Both the position numbers and the translations under genes were made by a program. A DNA stretch of 64,000 bases from Brasilonema angustatum HA4187-MV1. GTDB lineage: Bacteria; Cyanobacteriota; Cyanobacteriia; Cyanobacteriales; Nostocaceae. The notes beneath the pieces were generated by a model, which ran no database searches, was not told the origin of the DNA, and saw nothing but the letters and a program-made list of their open reading frames with translations. This document shows positions 9,751 through 19,550 of this stretch, in pieces. The stretch lies in NCBI GenBank assembly GCA_019359695.1, contig JAHHGV010000012.1, forward strand, positions 62,001-126,000, written 5' to 3'. Position 1 is the first letter of the stretch; the number at the start of each line of letters is the position of its first letter.

Positions 9751-10527
9751 ATGCTAGATCTCACCGGGAAAAAAGCCTTAGTAACGGGAATTGCAAACAA
9801 TCGCTCAATCGCTTGGGGGATAGCCCAACAACTGAACGCAGCAGGAGCGAACTTAGGTATTACCTATTTGCCAGATGAGAAAGGCAAAATGGAGAAAAAA
9901 GTCGCAGAGTTGGTAGAACCCCTAAACCCCAGCTTGTTTCTTCCTTGTAATGTCCAAAACGACGAGGATCTTAAGTCTACCTTCAATGCGATTAGCGATA
10001 AGTGGGGATCTTTAGATATCCTGATCCATTGCCTTGCCTATGCCAATAAAGAAGACTTGAGTGGAGATTTTAGCCAAACCTCCCGTTCTGGCTTCAATTT
10101 GGCTTTAGAAATCAGTACTTACTCCCTGGTGCAACTCGCTGGATATGCAAAACCTTTGATGACTCAAGGAGGAAGTATCCTCACTCTCACCTATCTAGGA
10201 GGTGTGCGGGCAATTCCCAACTATAATGTGATGGGAGTTGCCAAAGCAGGGCTAGAAACGAGTGTGCGATACCTAGCTGCCGAAATGGGACCACAAAATA
10301 TCAGAGTGAATGCCATCTCTGCTGGTCCAATTCGTACTCTAGCCTCTAGTGCCGTAGGAGGAATCTTAGATATGATTCATCATGTGGAGCAGGTGGCTCC
10401 TCTACGACGCACTGTTACTCAGCTAGAAGTGGGCAATGCGGCAACTTTCTTGTGCAGTGATCTGGCAAGTGGAATCACTGGGCAAGTCCTTTATGTGGAT
10501 GCAGGATATGAAATCATGGGTATGTAA
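9751..10527 (+). CDS. fabI: Enoyl-[acyl-carrier-protein] reductase (NADH), FabI
   Basis: FabI performs the last reduction of each fatty acid elongation cycle. The protein from the ATG at 9751 has 258 residues, the usual cyanobacterial length. A GTG at 9730 would add seven residues that do not fit the family. The N-terminus LDLTGKKALVTGIANNRSIA is the FabI form of the nucleotide-binding motif, and YNVMGVAK gives the catalytic Tyr-x6-Lys. The C-terminus GQVLYVDAGYEIMGM is also typical. hisB follows 118 bp downstream in the same direction, an arrangement I recall from other cyanobacteria. Confidence 0.95.
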   Translation: MLDLTGKKALVTGIANNRSIAWGIAQQLNAAGANLGITYLPDEKGKMEKKVAELVEPLNPSLFLPCNVQNDEDLKSTFNAISDKWGSLDILIHCLAYANKEDLSGDFSQTSRSGFNLALEISTYSLVQLAGYAKPLMTQGGSILTLTYLGGVRAIPNYNVMGVAKAGLETSVRYLAAEMGPQNIRVNAISAGPIRTLASSAVGGILDMIHHVEQVAPLRRTVTQLEVGNAATFLCSDLASGITGQVLYVDAGYEIMGM

Positions 10528-10645
10528 CGTTAATATTGCTATTTGCTAACCAATAACTACTATTTGTGTATTTACCATTAGTTATTAGGTATTAGCAAAT
10601 GGCTCTGACCCATTACTCCATAATTAAGCATAAGCCAGGTTCTGT

Positions 10646-11314
10646 ATGCAAATAAGCGATTCCTCCAGCACAGACTCCATCCTACGCCAAATTCTCCCCT
10701 CACAGCACGAACAACCCCAAGGGGGCGCTCGTATTGCCGAAATTAGCCGTAGGACAAGCGAAACGGATGTGTATGTTAAAGTCAACTTGGATGGTACAGG
10801 AGTTTGCAATGCAGCAACTGGCATTCCCTTTTTGGATCATATGCTGCATCAAATTTCCTCCCACGGGCTAATTGACCTAGAAGTTAGGGCGACAGGAGAT
10901 TTGCACATCGACGATCACCACAGCAACGAAGATGTTGGTATTACCTTGGGTCAAGCTATTAGCAAGGCACTTGGCGATAAAAAAGGTATTGTCCGCTTTG
11001 GTCATTTCGTTGCGCCTCTTGATGAAGCACTCATTCAAGTGGCGCTAGATTTTTCCGGACGTCCCCACATCAGCTATGGTTTGCAAATTCCTACCCAGCG
11101 AGTGGGAACTTATGACACCCAGTTAGTGCGCGAATTCTTCGTAGCTTTGGTAAACCATACCCAAATGACGCTACATATCCGTCAATTAGATGGTATAAAT
11201 TCCCATCACATTATTGAAGCAACATTCAAGGCGTTTGCCAGAGCAACGCGCATGGCAGTAGAAATTGATCAGCGTCGTGCTGGTACAATCCCTAGTTCTA
11301 AGGGGATGTTGTGA
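10646..11314 (+). CDS. hisB: Imidazoleglycerol-phosphate dehydratase
   Basis: HisB catalyses the sixth step of histidine synthesis, removing water from imidazole-glycerol phosphate. The 222-residue protein has both metal-binding signatures: FLDHMLHQ with [10 protein letters not shown] in the first half, and [16 protein letters not shown] in the second. It is the monofunctional form with no phosphatase domain. The first 25 residues are a variable extension. The ATG at 10646 is the only start that retains it; the family core begins near [13 protein letters not shown]. Confidence 0.95.
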   Translation: MQISDSSSTDSILRQILPSQHEQPQGGARIAEISRRTSETDVYVKVNLDGTGVCNAATGIPFLDHMLHQISSHGLIDLEVRATGDLHIDDHHSNEDVGITLGQAISKALGDKKGIVRFGHFVAPLDEALIQVALDFSGRPHISYGLQIPTQRVGTYDTQLVREFFVALVNHTQMTLHIRQLDGINSHHIIEATFKAFARATRMAVEIDQRRAGTIPSSKGML

Positions 11315-11352
11315 ACTAGCACAAGCACACAGAATCATTACCCCTCTCCCCC

Positions 11353-11381
11353 ATCTCCCCCACTTGACATTGAGGGGAGAT
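11353..11381. other. Stem-loop after hisB
   Basis: ATCTCCCC (11353-11360) pairs with GGGGAGAT (11374-11381) over a 13-nt loop, 39 bp after the hisB stop. No T-run follows, so it is not a canonical intrinsic terminator. It may still protect or end the fabI-hisB transcript. Confidence 0.35.
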
Positions 11382-11454
11382 TGGTCTTAATGGTGTTATT
11401 ATTATCAGTCAACTGGATAATTTGTCATTTTTTATCTGTTGTATTAAGCACAAC

Positions 11455-12447
11455 ATGATGTCTGTAGCAAACGCCCCTGAGTCTGAACTGAATACCACAA
11501 GTATTCCGCCAGCTATTCTAACTTCTGAATTGCAAAAAGTCTATCGCACAGGCTTTTTTTTGAACAAAAAAATCGTATCCCTCAAAAGCTGTTCTTTGAA
11601 AGTTTATAAGGGAGAGACTTTTGGGTTACTTGGACCAAATGGTGCTGGTAAAACAACCTTGTTGAAATTGTTGCTGGGAATAATTCGTCCAACCTCAGGA
11701 CGAGGATTGCTTATGGGCAGACCATTGGGCGATCGCACCCTTAAGGAACGCATCGGCTACCTAAGCGAAAATCCCTCTTTTTCTCACTATCTCACAGGCT
11801 GGGAATTTTTGCAGGTCTGTGCTGGGGTTTTTAAAATTTCTACAAAGGTGCAACGTCAACGCATTCCTCAACTCCTGGAACTGGTAGGCTTATCCCAAGC
11901 TGACGCCCGCAAAAAGCTGCTTCGTCGCTACTCTAAAGGTATGCTACAACGTGTTGGTATAGCAAAAGCACTGATTAACGACCCAGAACTGTTGTTGTTT
12001 GATGAACCGATGTCCGGTCTTGATCCAGTGGAACGTCACCAAATGCGAGAAATTATTTTAGCGCTGAAAGCCGCAGGCAAGACAATTTTTCTCAACAGCC
12101 ATGTTCTGAATGAAGTTGAACAAATTTGCGATCGCGTTGCTATCCTTGCTCAAGGAGAAGTAATTTCCTCTGGTTCTCTTGATGAACTATTAGGAACAAA
12201 TCACCTGTATCATGTCAAAGGTTACGGGGGTAATTGGGAAGTTCTTAAAAAATGGGTTCCCAATTTAGAGTACCAACCTGATGGTTCTTGGCAAGGTAAA
12301 GTCCAAGGCGATGCTTATGATTTTCTTGCCAGTTTTCGTCTCATGGGAGGGCAACTCATTGGTATGAATTTGTCTCGTCCCTGTTTGGAAGATTTTTTTG
12401 TCGAACAGATCCAAAAACACAAGCAGTCTTATAGCAATCCGGTTTGA
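11455..12447 (+). CDS. ABC transporter ATP-binding protein
   Basis: From the ATG at 11455 (or 11458) the protein has 330 residues; a TTG at 11422 would add 11 unlikely residues. Walker A is GPNGAGKTT. The signature region is RRYSKGMLQR, the YSKG variant common in ABC-2/drug-type exporters. Walker B with LLFDEPMSGLDP follows, and the H-loop is in FLNSHVL. A C-terminal extension after about residue 230 is also typical of the CcmA/YhaQ-like exporter ATPases. No permease gene follows in the window, so its membrane partner must lie elsewhere. Confidence 0.85.
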   Translation: MMSVANAPESELNTTSIPPAILTSELQKVYRTGFFLNKKIVSLKSCSLKVYKGETFGLLGPNGAGKTTLLKLLLGIIRPTSGRGLLMGRPLGDRTLKERIGYLSENPSFSHYLTGWEFLQVCAGVFKISTKVQRQRIPQLLELVGLSQADARKKLLRRYSKGMLQRVGIAKALINDPELLLFDEPMSGLDPVERHQMREIILALKAAGKTIFLNSHVLNEVEQICDRVAILAQGEVISSGSLDELLGTNHLYHVKGYGGNWEVLKKWVPNLEYQPDGSWQGKVQGDAYDFLASFRLMGGQLIGMNLSRPCLEDFFVEQIQKHKQSYSNPV

Positions 12448-12469
12448 TTTGGTGAGACGGTGCGAATGA

Positions 12470-12735
12470 CGGCTTTCCTTCCGTAGGCATCTGGCGTATG
12501 CGCAAAGCGCACGCCCAGAGCCGGCACGAGGGAGAACGCCAGGTGCTCTACTTGGGGATACCCCAAGACCGCACTGGCTCCCCTCCCGCAGCGCTGGACT
12601 CACCGTAAGGCGTGGTGTTAGCCATAGGGTGAACTAACTCGTGGGAACAGGGAACGCTTAACAGGGAACAGGAAAAAAGGCTTTTTGAAGTGTACTTAGC
12701 TGAGCAAAATCTTTGGAGGAGTCCTAATATATTCT
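12470..12735. repeat. Interspersed GC-rich repeat plus GGGAACA-type element
   Basis: 12470-12625 is a copy of the GC-rich patchwork (CGTAGGCATCTGGCG, GCACTGGCTCC, CGTGGTGTTAGCCATAGGG). 12640-12735 is a different element with AACAGGGAAC copies, ending in AATCTTTGGAGGAGTCCTAA; its right half matches the flanks of the element inserted at 49832. The remaining 12736-13358 is very AT-rich leader before the export gene, without a recognisable gene. Confidence 0.6.
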
Positions 12736-13358
12736 TTTCTACGTGTATTTGTATTTTTTATGTTATTTTTAATAGCTGTAAAAAATTCTAGCAATAAACT
12801 TAGTTGACAAAAAAAAGAGCAGTTTCTGAAGGAAGGAATAAAGTTTTTCCTTCATTTTTGTAACGAATTTATTATGACAACTACGGATTCAAACTCCTGA
12901 ACTTTTGTTTTCTTATCGTCTTAAGTCACAGATTTTTTTTTATGATTAAAAAAAACAGATGCTCTAGACAAAAATATCCACTTCTTAAACCATTGTCTTT
13001 TCTTAGTAAACTTTTGATTGTACGTCTTTTTCTGCTTTTCTGACAGACTTTCTTTACTTAGAAATCCTACTTTTCTTATACGTAATATTTGTTAGCAAAG
13101 AATATTTTTGTTGACGATACTGTACGAAGACAATATTGTTCAGATAAAATGTCATAAAAACCACAATATTGAAGATGATTCATGATAAACTTTATAACTT
13201 TCAATAAACTTCACTAAAAATTCAAAATAAAAAACAATTCTGATTCGGAAAAACCAAAAATTTTCAGAAAATAAAAGTGTTAGGGAACTTGAAGAAAAGA
13301 CAATAGTCAAGCTTAAAATATTTAGACAGTACTTTACTAATAGTAGTTTTAGGTAAAT

Positions 13359-14945
13359 ATGGAGAATACAAGGTTAAAGTTTATCAGCCAACCTTTTGGG
13401 GGTGTAGTACTGTTAACCGCTATTAATTTCGCTTTTCCGCTTATTAGCTTAGCTCAGAATCCAACCAAACAATCAACAACGCAGATAAATAATTATACAC
13501 AAAAGCAGGGAGTATCTACAGCGACTCAAACAGTAAATACAAAAACTCCTAGACAAACCGTACCTACAGCGAGACAAACAGATACAAAATATACACAAAG
13601 ACAACCAGATCCGGGAGTAAGACAAATAAATACAAATTATACGTTGGGAGGTGGCGATCGCGTCAGAGTCAGCGTATTTGAAGTTCCGGAATATTCAGGC
13701 GAGTACCAAGTTCCTCCGGGTGGAGGGCTGAACCTACCTTTAGTTGGTAATGTCTCCGTTTTAGGACTGACAACAGAACAAGCAGCGGACTTAATTACTC
13801 AGAAATACTCTCGCTATCTCAAACGACCGATCATAACAATTAATCTTTTATCACCCCGTCCCATTAATATTTTCGTTGCCGGAGAGGTGACACGTGCAGG
13901 AGCTTACACTCTCAGTTTACAAGGAGGCGGAGGGAATGATCCTGGTGTGCAATTCCCAACTGTACTATCAGCACTGACGACAGCTCAAGGGATCACACAG
14001 TCAGCGGATGAGACAAAAGTGCAGTTGAGGCGTAAGATAGGACGAGGTCCAGAGCAAGTCACTGTTGTGAATTTGAAAGAGATTAGACAAACAGGCAGGA
14101 TAAGGCAAGATCTGACCTTACGGGATGGAGATACCATCTTTGTGCCAACAGCAACGACTATAGACTTGGCAGATGCACGAAATTTAGCTTCATCAAGCTA
14201 TGCAGCAGATCCGACCAAACCTCGTACAGTAGCACTAATTGGTGAGGTTCTGCGTCCAGGCTCCTATCTTGTCAGCGAAGGTACTGCAGAAGGGGGAAAT
14301 GCAAACAATACAACAGGTGCACCAAGTATCACTGGACAACCAACTTTGATGCGAGCACTGCAATTGGCTGGGGGAATTACGCCACAGGCTGATGTTCGTA
14401 ATATCTCAATACGCCGATCCACGAGAACAGGCAGCGAACAATCAATCAAAGTTGACCTTTGGAGACTACTCAATAGTGGTGACATTACTCAGGACGTAAT
14501 TTTGCAAGACGGAGATACGATTGTATTTCCAACAGCAACTGAAGTCAGTCGAGCAGAAGCGACTCAATTAGCGACTACGACTTTGGCTCCTTCTCGGATT
14601 CAAGTTAATGTGGTGGGTGAAGTAAAAGCTCCAGGCGTGAAAGAAATTCAGCCTAATACCCCGTTAAATCAAGCATTGCTTGCAGCTGGCGGATTTAACG
14701 ATGCTAGAGCCAGCAGGACTACTGTTGATTTGGTTCGCCTCAACCCGGATGGCTCTGTGACCAAACGAGAAGTCAAAGTAGATATCAAACAAGGAATTAA
14801 TGAGCAAACTAATCCCATACTCCGTAATAATGATATTGTGATAGTCAACCGCTCTGGCATAGCTAAAGTCGGTGATACTGTGGGTGCTTTCTTCAATCCT
14901 TTTGGCACTGTGCTTGGTATTTTTAGATCTTTATTCGGGTTTTAG
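13359..14945 (+). CDS. Polysaccharide biosynthesis/export protein (Wza-like, SLBB domains)
   Basis: The 528-residue protein has an N-terminal signal peptide (hydrophobic stretch about 14-32, ending LISLAQ) and a low-complexity Thr/Gln-rich segment up to residue 88. It then has a Poly_export domain (YTLGGGDRVRVSVFEVPEY onward) and two or three SLBB-type repeats, recognisable by NIFVAGEVTRAGAYTL, VALIGEVLRPGSYLV and VNVVGEVKAPGVKEI. Such proteins form the outer part of exopolysaccharide or capsule secretion channels. No glycosyltransferase or chain-length regulator gene is adjacent. The long AT-rich upstream region could hold its promoter. Confidence 0.88.
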   Translation: MENTRLKFISQPFGGVVLLTAINFAFPLISLAQNPTKQSTTQINNYTQKQGVSTATQTVNTKTPRQTVPTARQTDTKYTQRQPDPGVRQINTNYTLGGGDRVRVSVFEVPEYSGEYQVPPGGGLNLPLVGNVSVLGLTTEQAADLITQKYSRYLKRPIITINLLSPRPINIFVAGEVTRAGAYTLSLQGGGGNDPGVQFPTVLSALTTAQGITQSADETKVQLRRKIGRGPEQVTVVNLKEIRQTGRIRQDLTLRDGDTIFVPTATTIDLADARNLASSSYAADPTKPRTVALIGEVLRPGSYLVSEGTAEGGNANNTTGAPSITGQPTLMRALQLAGGITPQADVRNISIRRSTRTGSEQSIKVDLWRLLNSGDITQDVILQDGDTIVFPTATEVSRAEATQLATTTLAPSRIQVNVVGEVKAPGVKEIQPNTPLNQALLAAGGFNDARASRTTVDLVRLNPDGSVTKREVKVDIKQGINEQTNPILRNNDIVIVNRSGIAKVGDTVGAFFNPFGTVLGIFRSLFGF

Positions 14946-15064
14946 ACAAAGCGACAAACTGGGGGCGCTGGTTGTTATTCTGTGTCCCCAGACTTTCAAA
15001 GAAACTGCATTGCAATTCCTCAAGTCATAGATTTTGCGCCCCTTAGACTAGTGATGAATGACCA

Positions 15065-16717
15065 ATGACTCATATGCAGTTTCAGCTTGGCAAAAATTGG
15101 TGTAAGGCATCTTGGGTACAAAAATTACTCTGTCCTTTGATGCTTGTTTTGGGATGGGGTGTGGGAATGCCTTCTACAATAGCCGCCCAAACAGTTACCA
15201 TCCGTTTAGGTCCATTTCAGCAGTCAGTGGCGCTCGCAGATTTAGAAAAGTTTGCCAAAACCGGGAGATTACCACAAGGACTGGAAGTTTTGTCACCCGT
15301 GCTAAACTCGCAAGTGCGAGAATTCCTAACCAAGCGGTTGGAAGTCAATCCTGCTGTTGCGGACAAATTTATTGACAACTTGGTGCGATCGCCCGGAGGT
15401 AGACAGTTCATATCATCTTTGGGTGGAGTCATACCAGGTAGTACAGCAGAAAGTATCAAAGCCACCCTGAATTTCGCACTGCGACAAGCAAACGGTTTTA
15501 GCGCATTAAGTTTTTTGCGGGCTTACCCAGGAGAAAATATTACCGTAGACGCCACGAAAGCTGTCGGTTTAGCTGTTGATTTAAACCCAAACAACTTACA
15601 GAGTCAAGCTTTTGGTGTGTTATTAGAACGAGAGTTGTCTGTTGCAACTACCATACCCTTTAAAGCTGCATTCGATCCCTCAGCGTTGGGGAATCAAGTG
15701 GTACAGCAGCAGACAATTGTTTTAAATGACCGACAGCGTAATCGTACCATTCCTGTAGACATTTATTCGAGTCAGGCAAACCCCGAAAACCCACTCGTTG
15801 TCCTCTCCCACGGTTTCGGGGCAAACCGGAAATTTTTGAGCTATTTAGCGCGTCATTTAGCTTCTTATGGCATAACTGTTGTTGCAGTTGAACATCCTGG
15901 AAGCAACTTTGATGCTGTCAATAGAGCTTCAGATAAACAGAATTTGGCACAGTTGCTACCAGGTACTGAGTTTGTTGATCGACCAAAAGATATTAGCTTT
16001 GTCCTAGATGAATTGGCAAAATTGAATACTCAATTTGGTCAATTTCAGGGTAAGTTAAATACTGAAAAAGTCACTGTCATCGGTCACTCCTTAGGAGGTT
16101 ATACCGCTTTGGCTTTGGTAGGGGGAGAGGTTGACTTGGAAGAGTTGCGGAAATTTTGTAAAGATTCTTTAAATCTCGGCGAAGCTCCTGGTGATTGGTT
16201 ACAGTGTTCGGCGACTTCCTTACGAGACAGAAGACTGAAAGTAAAAGATGAGCGAGTTAAGAGTGCGATCGCTCTTAACCCTCTGGTTGGGAATCTTTTT
16301 GGCAAAAAAGGTCTAACACAAGTTACCAAGCCAGTCTTAATCTTAACTGGAACAGAAGACGCCTTAACCCCAGCGCTCAAACATCAAATAGAACCTTTTA
16401 CTCAACTGCGGGGTGAGAAGTATCTGCTTACTGCTATTGGTGGTACTCACTTGAGTATTAGCGATCCAATATACCCACAAAGTGCAGCGACGACTATTGT
16501 TAAAGAAAGGCGAGGTGAAGAAACGAAATCTCTTCGTCAATTAACCAAAGGTGTCAGCTTGGCATTTATCAAGCAAATAACACCAGAAGCAAAAATTTAC
16601 AAACCTTTTCTCACACCAGCTTACGCACAATCTTTCTCTACACCTGAACTACCATTGCGTCTTGCTTCTGAGTTACCAGCAAGTATCAAGCGATGGCTGG
16701 AGCCTGTCGAGAAATAG
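15065..16717 (+). CDS. Secreted alpha/beta hydrolase with N-terminal DUF1400-type domain
   Basis: The 550-residue protein has a signal peptide (about 1-41, ending STIAAQ). A helical domain follows (about 45-170) that I recognise as the cyanobacterial DUF1400 type. The hydrolase domain has the oxyanion-strand block VVLSHGFGANRKF, the nucleophile elbow GHSLGG, an aspartate in LTGTEDALTP and a late histidine in GGTHLSIS, so a Ser-Asp-His triad is present. It resembles lipase or platelet-activating-factor acetylhydrolase-like enzymes; the substrate is unknown. ATG at 15065 is used; ATG 15074 is a possible alternative. Confidence 0.82.
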   Translation: MTHMQFQLGKNWCKASWVQKLLCPLMLVLGWGVGMPSTIAAQTVTIRLGPFQQSVALADLEKFAKTGRLPQGLEVLSPVLNSQVREFLTKRLEVNPAVADKFIDNLVRSPGGRQFISSLGGVIPGSTAESIKATLNFALRQANGFSALSFLRAYPGENITVDATKAVGLAVDLNPNNLQSQAFGVLLERELSVATTIPFKAAFDPSALGNQVVQQQTIVLNDRQRNRTIPVDIYSSQANPENPLVVLSHGFGANRKFLSYLARHLASYGITVVAVEHPGSNFDAVNRASDKQNLAQLLPGTEFVDRPKDISFVLDELAKLNTQFGQFQGKLNTEKVTVIGHSLGGYTALALVGGEVDLEELRKFCKDSLNLGEAPGDWLQCSATSLRDRRLKVKDERVKSAIALNPLVGNLFGKKGLTQVTKPVLILTGTEDALTPALKHQIEPFTQLRGEKYLLTAIGGTHLSISDPIYPQSAATTIVKERRGEETKSLRQLTKGVSLAFIKQITPEAKIYKPFLTPAYAQSFSTPELPLRLASELPASIKRWLEPVEK

Positions 16718-16769
16718 TGCAGCTTCTCCTATGAGGACATGGTTAGCGATTTTAGATAATACTTTAGGA

Positions 16770-16880
16770 TATAGCAATCCTAAATCATTTATAAACAATT
16801 CCTGTTCCCTGTTAAGCGTTCCCTGTTAAGCGTTCCCTGCCCTCATGAGACAATTTACAATCTCATTTAGGACTGCTATA
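16770..16880. repeat. MITE-like element, TATAGCA(A/G)TCC family, copy 1
   Basis: The left end TATAGCAATCCTAAATCATT is inverted at the right end as ...TCATTTAGGACTGCTATA. The core holds GTTAAGCGTTCCCT tandem copies. It is joined head to tail with the next copy, sharing a TA. Confidence 0.65.
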
Positions 16881-16986
16881 TAGCAGTCCTATTTCATTTG
16901 TGAAAAAACAAAGTAAATTTGTAGATTTTTCTTCCCTGTTCCCTACCTCAACGAGTTATTTCACAACTCCTGCACGGATTGCTATA
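16879..16986. repeat. MITE-like element, TATAGCA(A/G)TCC family, copy 2
   Basis: The left end is TATAGCAGTCCTATTTCATT and the right end reads AACTCCTGCACGGATTGCTATA, an imperfect inverted repeat. It abuts copy 1. Together they fill most of the gap between the hydrolase gene and the small heat-shock gene. Confidence 0.6.
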
Positions 16987-17002
16987 TCAGTTGTTAGTCA
17001 AT

Positions 17003-17040
17003 AAAAAAACCCAGTCAGTTTCATCTGACTGGGCATTTTT
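17003..17040. terminator. Bidirectional intrinsic terminator
   Basis: CCCAGTCAG (17010-17018) pairs with CTGACTGGG (17025-17033) over a 6-nt loop. An A-run lies on the left and a CATTTTTGTT tract on the right. The hairpin separates the convergent alpha/beta hydrolase (plus) and small heat-shock (minus) genes and could terminate both. Confidence 0.8.
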
Positions 17041-17114
17041 GTTAGGTCAACCTACTGTGCATTCAGGCTACCTTTTCCTAACAATTCCTAAAATTAATAA
17101 CTTCTTGCAATGAA

Positions 17115-17570
17115 TTAAGCAGCAGGTGTTTCCAAGTTAACTTTGACGACTTTGTTCTTTTCTTGTTCAGACTTGGGCAGTGTCAAATTCAAAATACCGT
17201 CTTTGTATTCTGCTGTGACATTGGTATTTTGAATGTGCGCAGGCAAAGGAATCACGCGTTGGAATTTACCATAATGAAATTCAGTCACAGTACGACCCTT
17301 TTCTTCAGTTTTAGTTTCAGACTTGCGCTCTCCTTTGATGGAAACAGCGTTTTGTGTGACTTGCACATCTAAGTCTTTAGCTTCAATTCCTGGCAGTTCT
17401 AGCTTGAGATGGATAGCATCTTCTGTTTCTTGCAATTCAGCAGCAGGAACTTTTGGAAGGTTCCTTTCAATCAATGTTGAGGGTACGAGCATATCATCGA
17501 ATAAGCGGTTCATTTGACGGTTTAAGGAGTTCATTTGTTGCCAATTATTCCAACGAACTAATGTCATCAT
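17115..17570 (-). CDS. Small heat-shock protein, Hsp20/alpha-crystallin family
   Basis: Using the ATG at 17570, preceded by a GGAGAGAA ribosome-binding site, the protein has 151 residues and starts MMTLVRWNNW; an upstream in-frame start at 17585 is less likely. The alpha-crystallin domain spans about residues 42-145, with LPGIEAKDLDVQV near its start and the signature DGILNLTLPK near its end. The N-terminal RQMNRLFDDM segment is typical of cyanobacterial HspA. It acts as an ATP-independent chaperone that binds unfolding proteins and membranes under heat or light stress. I see no CIRCE element upstream. Confidence 0.93.
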   Translation of the reverse strand: MMTLVRWNNWQQMNSLNRQMNRLFDDMLVPSTLIERNLPKVPAAELQETEDAIHLKLELPGIEAKDLDVQVTQNAVSIKGERKSETKTEEKGRTVTEFHYGKFQRVIPLPAHIQNTNVTAEYKDGILNLTLPKSEQEKNKVVKVNLETPAA

Positions 17571-17784
17571 TTTCTCTCCAGTCAATAGGATTTTGTTTAA
17601 TCAGTTCAGCATTTAACTTGCTTCAGTTATTTATCATGTTATTTAAAAAAAGAGTGAGTCATAATACGGTTTTTCTCACTTAAAAAATCATGATCACCGA
17701 ACTTTTCTAAAGCAAGAACAAAAAGAAAATCAAACCTGTCTTTACACCTCGTCCAAAAATAATCCTTATTAGCAAAGTGTGGAG

Positions 17785-17915
17785 TCACACCCTGTCCTAC
17801 AGGGTGTGGGGTGTAGGGTGTAGGGTGTGGGGAATTAAGAAGATGTTGAACTCCTTGAGCAACTAAAATTTAATTGTCTTAAACACTACACTCCACACCC
17901 TACCCCCTACACCCT
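17785..17915. repeat. Palindromic GGGTGTA tandem repeat
   Basis: Tandem GGGTGTAGGGTGTGGGG copies near 17805-17832 face the complementary CCACACCCTACCCCCTACACCC at about 17888-17911, so the 130-bp segment can fold into a large hairpin. The gap 17571-18276 holds no credible gene. A 62-codon open frame at 17914-18102 has no family features. Confidence 0.6.
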
Positions 17916-18276
17916 ATTCAAGCGTATTGCCCAATGGAGGCAATTTTCGATTATCAGGTAATGGCGAAAGCAGGTTAAAAAAAATCCGCGCCAATGAAGC
18001 GAAGGCGCGGGACAAAAATATACAGGGCCAATAAGTGGCTATATATAAAAATATCACCTTTTGCGATCGCATCCAGCAATTGCACGCAATTTTCGCAAGC
18101 ATTACTACAACTCACTCCAAACTGACCACCGCGTTCCCAGTGCTGTACCAAAAAATGTTAACTTTGGTAACAAGACACAAAACAAAAGGCTCGCGATCAC
18201 TATCACAGATTGATCCGGGGCTTTTAAAATGTCTGCCTTGTTATGTAGGGCACCTAATGATTAAAGACAGCTGAAC

Positions 18277-19197
18277 CTAGGAACGCTGCACATTAATACA
18301 GCACCATTCGTTGCGCCGCCACACGGTTGCACCAACCCAGCCGTGTTTCTCTAAAGTATCGACGACGGCTTTAGATTGCTCAAATAATATCCCACTAAAG
18401 ATGCCCCAAGTACTGGGTTTAGCGATCGCACTCAAATCCGGAACCAAACTTATAATCACATCAGCCAAAATATTGCAGACAATACCATCTACAGGTTGTT
18501 CCAGCAGTTTAGTCAAAACGTCTACACTACCCTCTGCTACCACCAAGCTTTCAGGATTTATAGTGTTGAGTTCGCAGTTTTCTACAGTTGACTTGACTGC
18601 TAAAGGATCAACATCTACTGCATAGGCTTTCTTGGCTCCCAGTAGGAGTGATACTATTGAAAGGATACCAGATCCACAACCAATATCCGCAATAACCACA
18701 TCATGATTTTTTTTATCATTATCCCCATAAGGCTTATTGGCTTGGATTATATGCTTTTCCAGGGATTCCAAGCACAATTGAGTTGTCGCATGAGCACCTG
18801 TACCAAATGCGACACCTGGGTCTAAACGAAGGATGAGACGATCAGAATTTTCAGGGAGTGGTAGCCATGCAGGGTTGATGAGGAGGCGATCGCCAATTTC
18901 CTGGGGTTGCCAATATTGTTTCCAGCTACTCCCCCAATCCTCCTCATCAATCACCTCCCACTGTACAACAGGTGCAGGAAATCCCATAGACAAAGCATCT
19001 TGACGCAACAGGTGCGATAAATCAGCCAAATCTGAAGGCTGCGCTTGAAATTGCGGCAAGTAACTCTTTACCAAAAAGTCATTTGCTTTTTTTTCACTGG
19101 CTGTTCCACGACAACCAAAATTTTCCAGCCGCCAAAAGATGGTATCTTCTAGCTCTGGCTCACATAAAATTTGTAATTCCCACCAAGTGTTTGCCAT
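18277..19197 (-). CDS. prmA: Ribosomal protein L11 methyltransferase PrmA
   Basis: PrmA trimethylates ribosomal protein L11. The 306-residue protein has an N-terminal substrate-recognition domain beginning [16 protein letters not shown], then a class I SAM domain with [19 protein letters not shown] (motif I), AVDVDPLAV (motif II) and VCNILADVI (the N-x-L-A motif IV of the family). The start is ATG 19197. serA lies upstream on the same strand, 353 bp away, a pairing I recall from other cyanobacteria, although here the gap is packed with repeats. Confidence 0.93.
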   Translation of the reverse strand: MANTWWELQILCEPELEDTIFWRLENFGCRGTASEKKANDFLVKSYLPQFQAQPSDLADLSHLLRQDALSMGFPAPVVQWEVIDEEDWGSSWKQYWQPQEIGDRLLINPAWLPLPENSDRLILRLDPGVAFGTGAHATTQLCLESLEKHIIQANKPYGDNDKKNHDVVIADIGCGSGILSIVSLLLGAKKAYAVDVDPLAVKSTVENCELNTINPESLVVAEGSVDVLTKLLEQPVDGIVCNILADVIISLVPDLSAIAKPSTWGIFSGILFEQSKAVVDTLEKHGWVGATVWRRNEWCCINVQRS

Positions 19198-19240
19198 AAA
19201 AAAGTAAAAAGTAATACGCGCTTTGCCTTCATACGTATCA

Positions 19241-19299
19241 CCTCACCCCGCCCTTACGGGCACCCCTCTCCGCGAGTTCGGAGAGGGGCAGGGGTGAGG
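19241..19299. repeat. Inverted repeat CCTCACCCC...GGGGTGAGG
   Basis: A 59-bp hairpin whose arms are CCTCACCCC and GGGGTGAGG with an inner CCCCTCTCC/GGAGAGGGG pair. Similar words occur near 740-830. It lies between serA and prmA. Confidence 0.6.
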
Positions 19300-19357
19300 C
19301 TTTAAACGCGATTTGGTATAAAAAGGCATAAGAAAAAGGTTTTCTTTTTACCCTTAC

Positions 19358-19530
19358 GGGTTCGCCAGTTGACGCCAGGTGCTACCCTGCGGGAAGCCGC
19401 CCTCCGGGCGTCTACAAGTCGGGAAACTCTAGCCGAGCACTGGCTCCTTTATGCCGGGGAACCCTTTCGGCAGTCACCTAGGTCGGGAAACCCTCATCAA
19501 GTGCTCCCTCACCCCCGCACTGGCTCACTT
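19358..19530. repeat. Interspersed GC-rich repeat
   Basis: A copy of the patchwork family (GACGCCAGGTGCTACC, GCCGCCCTCCGGGCGTC, GAGCACTGGCTCC, CGGCAGTCACC). The open frame crossing it is antisense to serA and is not supported as a gene. Confidence 0.6.
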
Positions 19531-19550
19531 TTACCTTTTGCCTTTTGCCT

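Noticed and set aside
17653-17680. AGTGAG...CTCACT inverted repeat upstream of the small heat-shock gene, considered as an operator
   Set aside because: Arms are only 6 bp and do not match CIRCE; easily expected by chance in this AT-rich region.
17914-18102. 62-codon minus-strand open frame with hydrophobic residues
   Set aside because: It starts within mixed-composition spacer, lacks a ribosome-binding site and overlaps a tandem repeat at its end.
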